From: Halalkalicoccus jeotgali B3
GTDB lineage: Archaea; Halobacteriota; Halobacteria; Halobacteriales; Halalkalicoccaceae
Reading direction: 5' to 3'
DNA: 64,000 nucleotides
Assembly (NCBI RefSeq): GCF_000196895.1
Contig: NC_014299.1
Span: 62,001-126,000, forward strand
Below are positions 63,960-64,000 of the stretch, one piece after another (positions within the stretch are counted from its first letter, which is position 1; each line of letters starts with the position of its first letter). The translations under genes and the position numbers were made by a program. The notes beneath the pieces are model-generated. The model did no database searches. It was given only the letters and a program-made list of their open reading frames with translations, and was not told the DNA's origin.

Positions 63960-64000
63960 ACAGTAATCTCGTAGTCTCTGGCTGTTTGTTTGAACTCTTC
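63956..64000 (-). CDS. C-terminal end of the upstream partner gene (partial)
   Basis: The last 14 codons (EEFKQTARDYEITV) and TGA of a gene running off the right edge. Its stop codon overlaps the start of the nucleotidyltransferase by four bases (ATGA), so the two are translationally coupled. In two-gene AbiE-like systems the partner is the antitoxin or winged-helix protein; that is an inference from arrangement, since only 14 residues are visible. Confidence 0.6.
   Translation of the reverse strand, partial: EEFKQTARDYEITV

Overview
The window is from a haloarchaeon (class Halobacteria). The proteins are strongly acidic. Substrate-binding proteins carry twin-arginine plus lipobox signals, TATA-like boxes sit 25-30 bases before several start codons, and there are archaeal Orc1/Cdc6, TRAM and PadR proteins and a DUF7344-type protein. 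All functions are read from sequence and family memory; no database search was possible.

Layout. (1) About 1-28.5 kb is a dense, GC-richer catabolic region. It holds a CitE-type lyase (cut by the window edge), an LLM flavin enzyme, a DUF6282-like hydrolase, a divergent ketopantoate-reductase homologue, a thioesterase, an SDR, a beta-keto acid cleavage (BKACE) enzyme, IclR, acyl-CoA dehydrogenase, enoyl-CoA hydratase, aldehyde dehydrogenase, a TRAP-TAXI importer, a Usp protein, a three-gene CGSC/UGSC-type cluster, two CoA-transferases, an RraA-like protein, a PPOX-type flavoprotein, an amidase, an MFS carrier, a quinone oxidoreductase, a malate/lactate dehydrogenase, a CMD-family protein and a fumarylacetoacetate-hydrolase-type enzyme. 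Together they suggest import of an organic acid, activation to CoA, oxidation and cleavage. The substrate cannot be named. (2) About 28.8-39 kb is a replication and accessory zone. It has an Orc1/Cdc6 gene with inverted 24-base repeats upstream (a predicted origin), small regulators, a frameshifted PadR gene, and several kilobases of gene-poor DNA with dispersed palindromes. (3) About 39.2-49.4 kb has an Lrp-type regulator divergent from a dipeptide-type ABC operon, whose binding protein looks circularly permuted. This operon overlaps into a creatininase-family amidohydrolase and an M20 peptidase, followed by a broken metallo-beta-lactamase-fold gene and a second creatininase. (4) About 49.4-51.4 kb is a LysO-type exporter gene between two transposase scars. 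(5) About 51.4-64 kb is AT-richer. It has a YeiH-type permease, a complete tripartite tricarboxylate (TctCBA) transporter divergent from a second IclR, an enolase-superfamily enzyme, an ACMSD-type amidohydrolase overlapping a Rieske ferredoxin, an MFS carrier, an atypical SDR, two decaying genes and a nucleotidyltransferase.

Regions 1 and 5 share a design: IclR regulator, tripartite carrier, atypical SDR lacking the Tyr-x-x-x-Lys pair, MFS carrier and Usp gene. This suggests two related catabolic islands on either side of an origin. The strongest leads are the paralogue-CGSC-paralogue cluster, the permuted binding protein, the predicted origin, the two Ser-x-x-x-Arg SDRs, and the ketopantoate-reductase homologue lacking its usual active-site asparagines.
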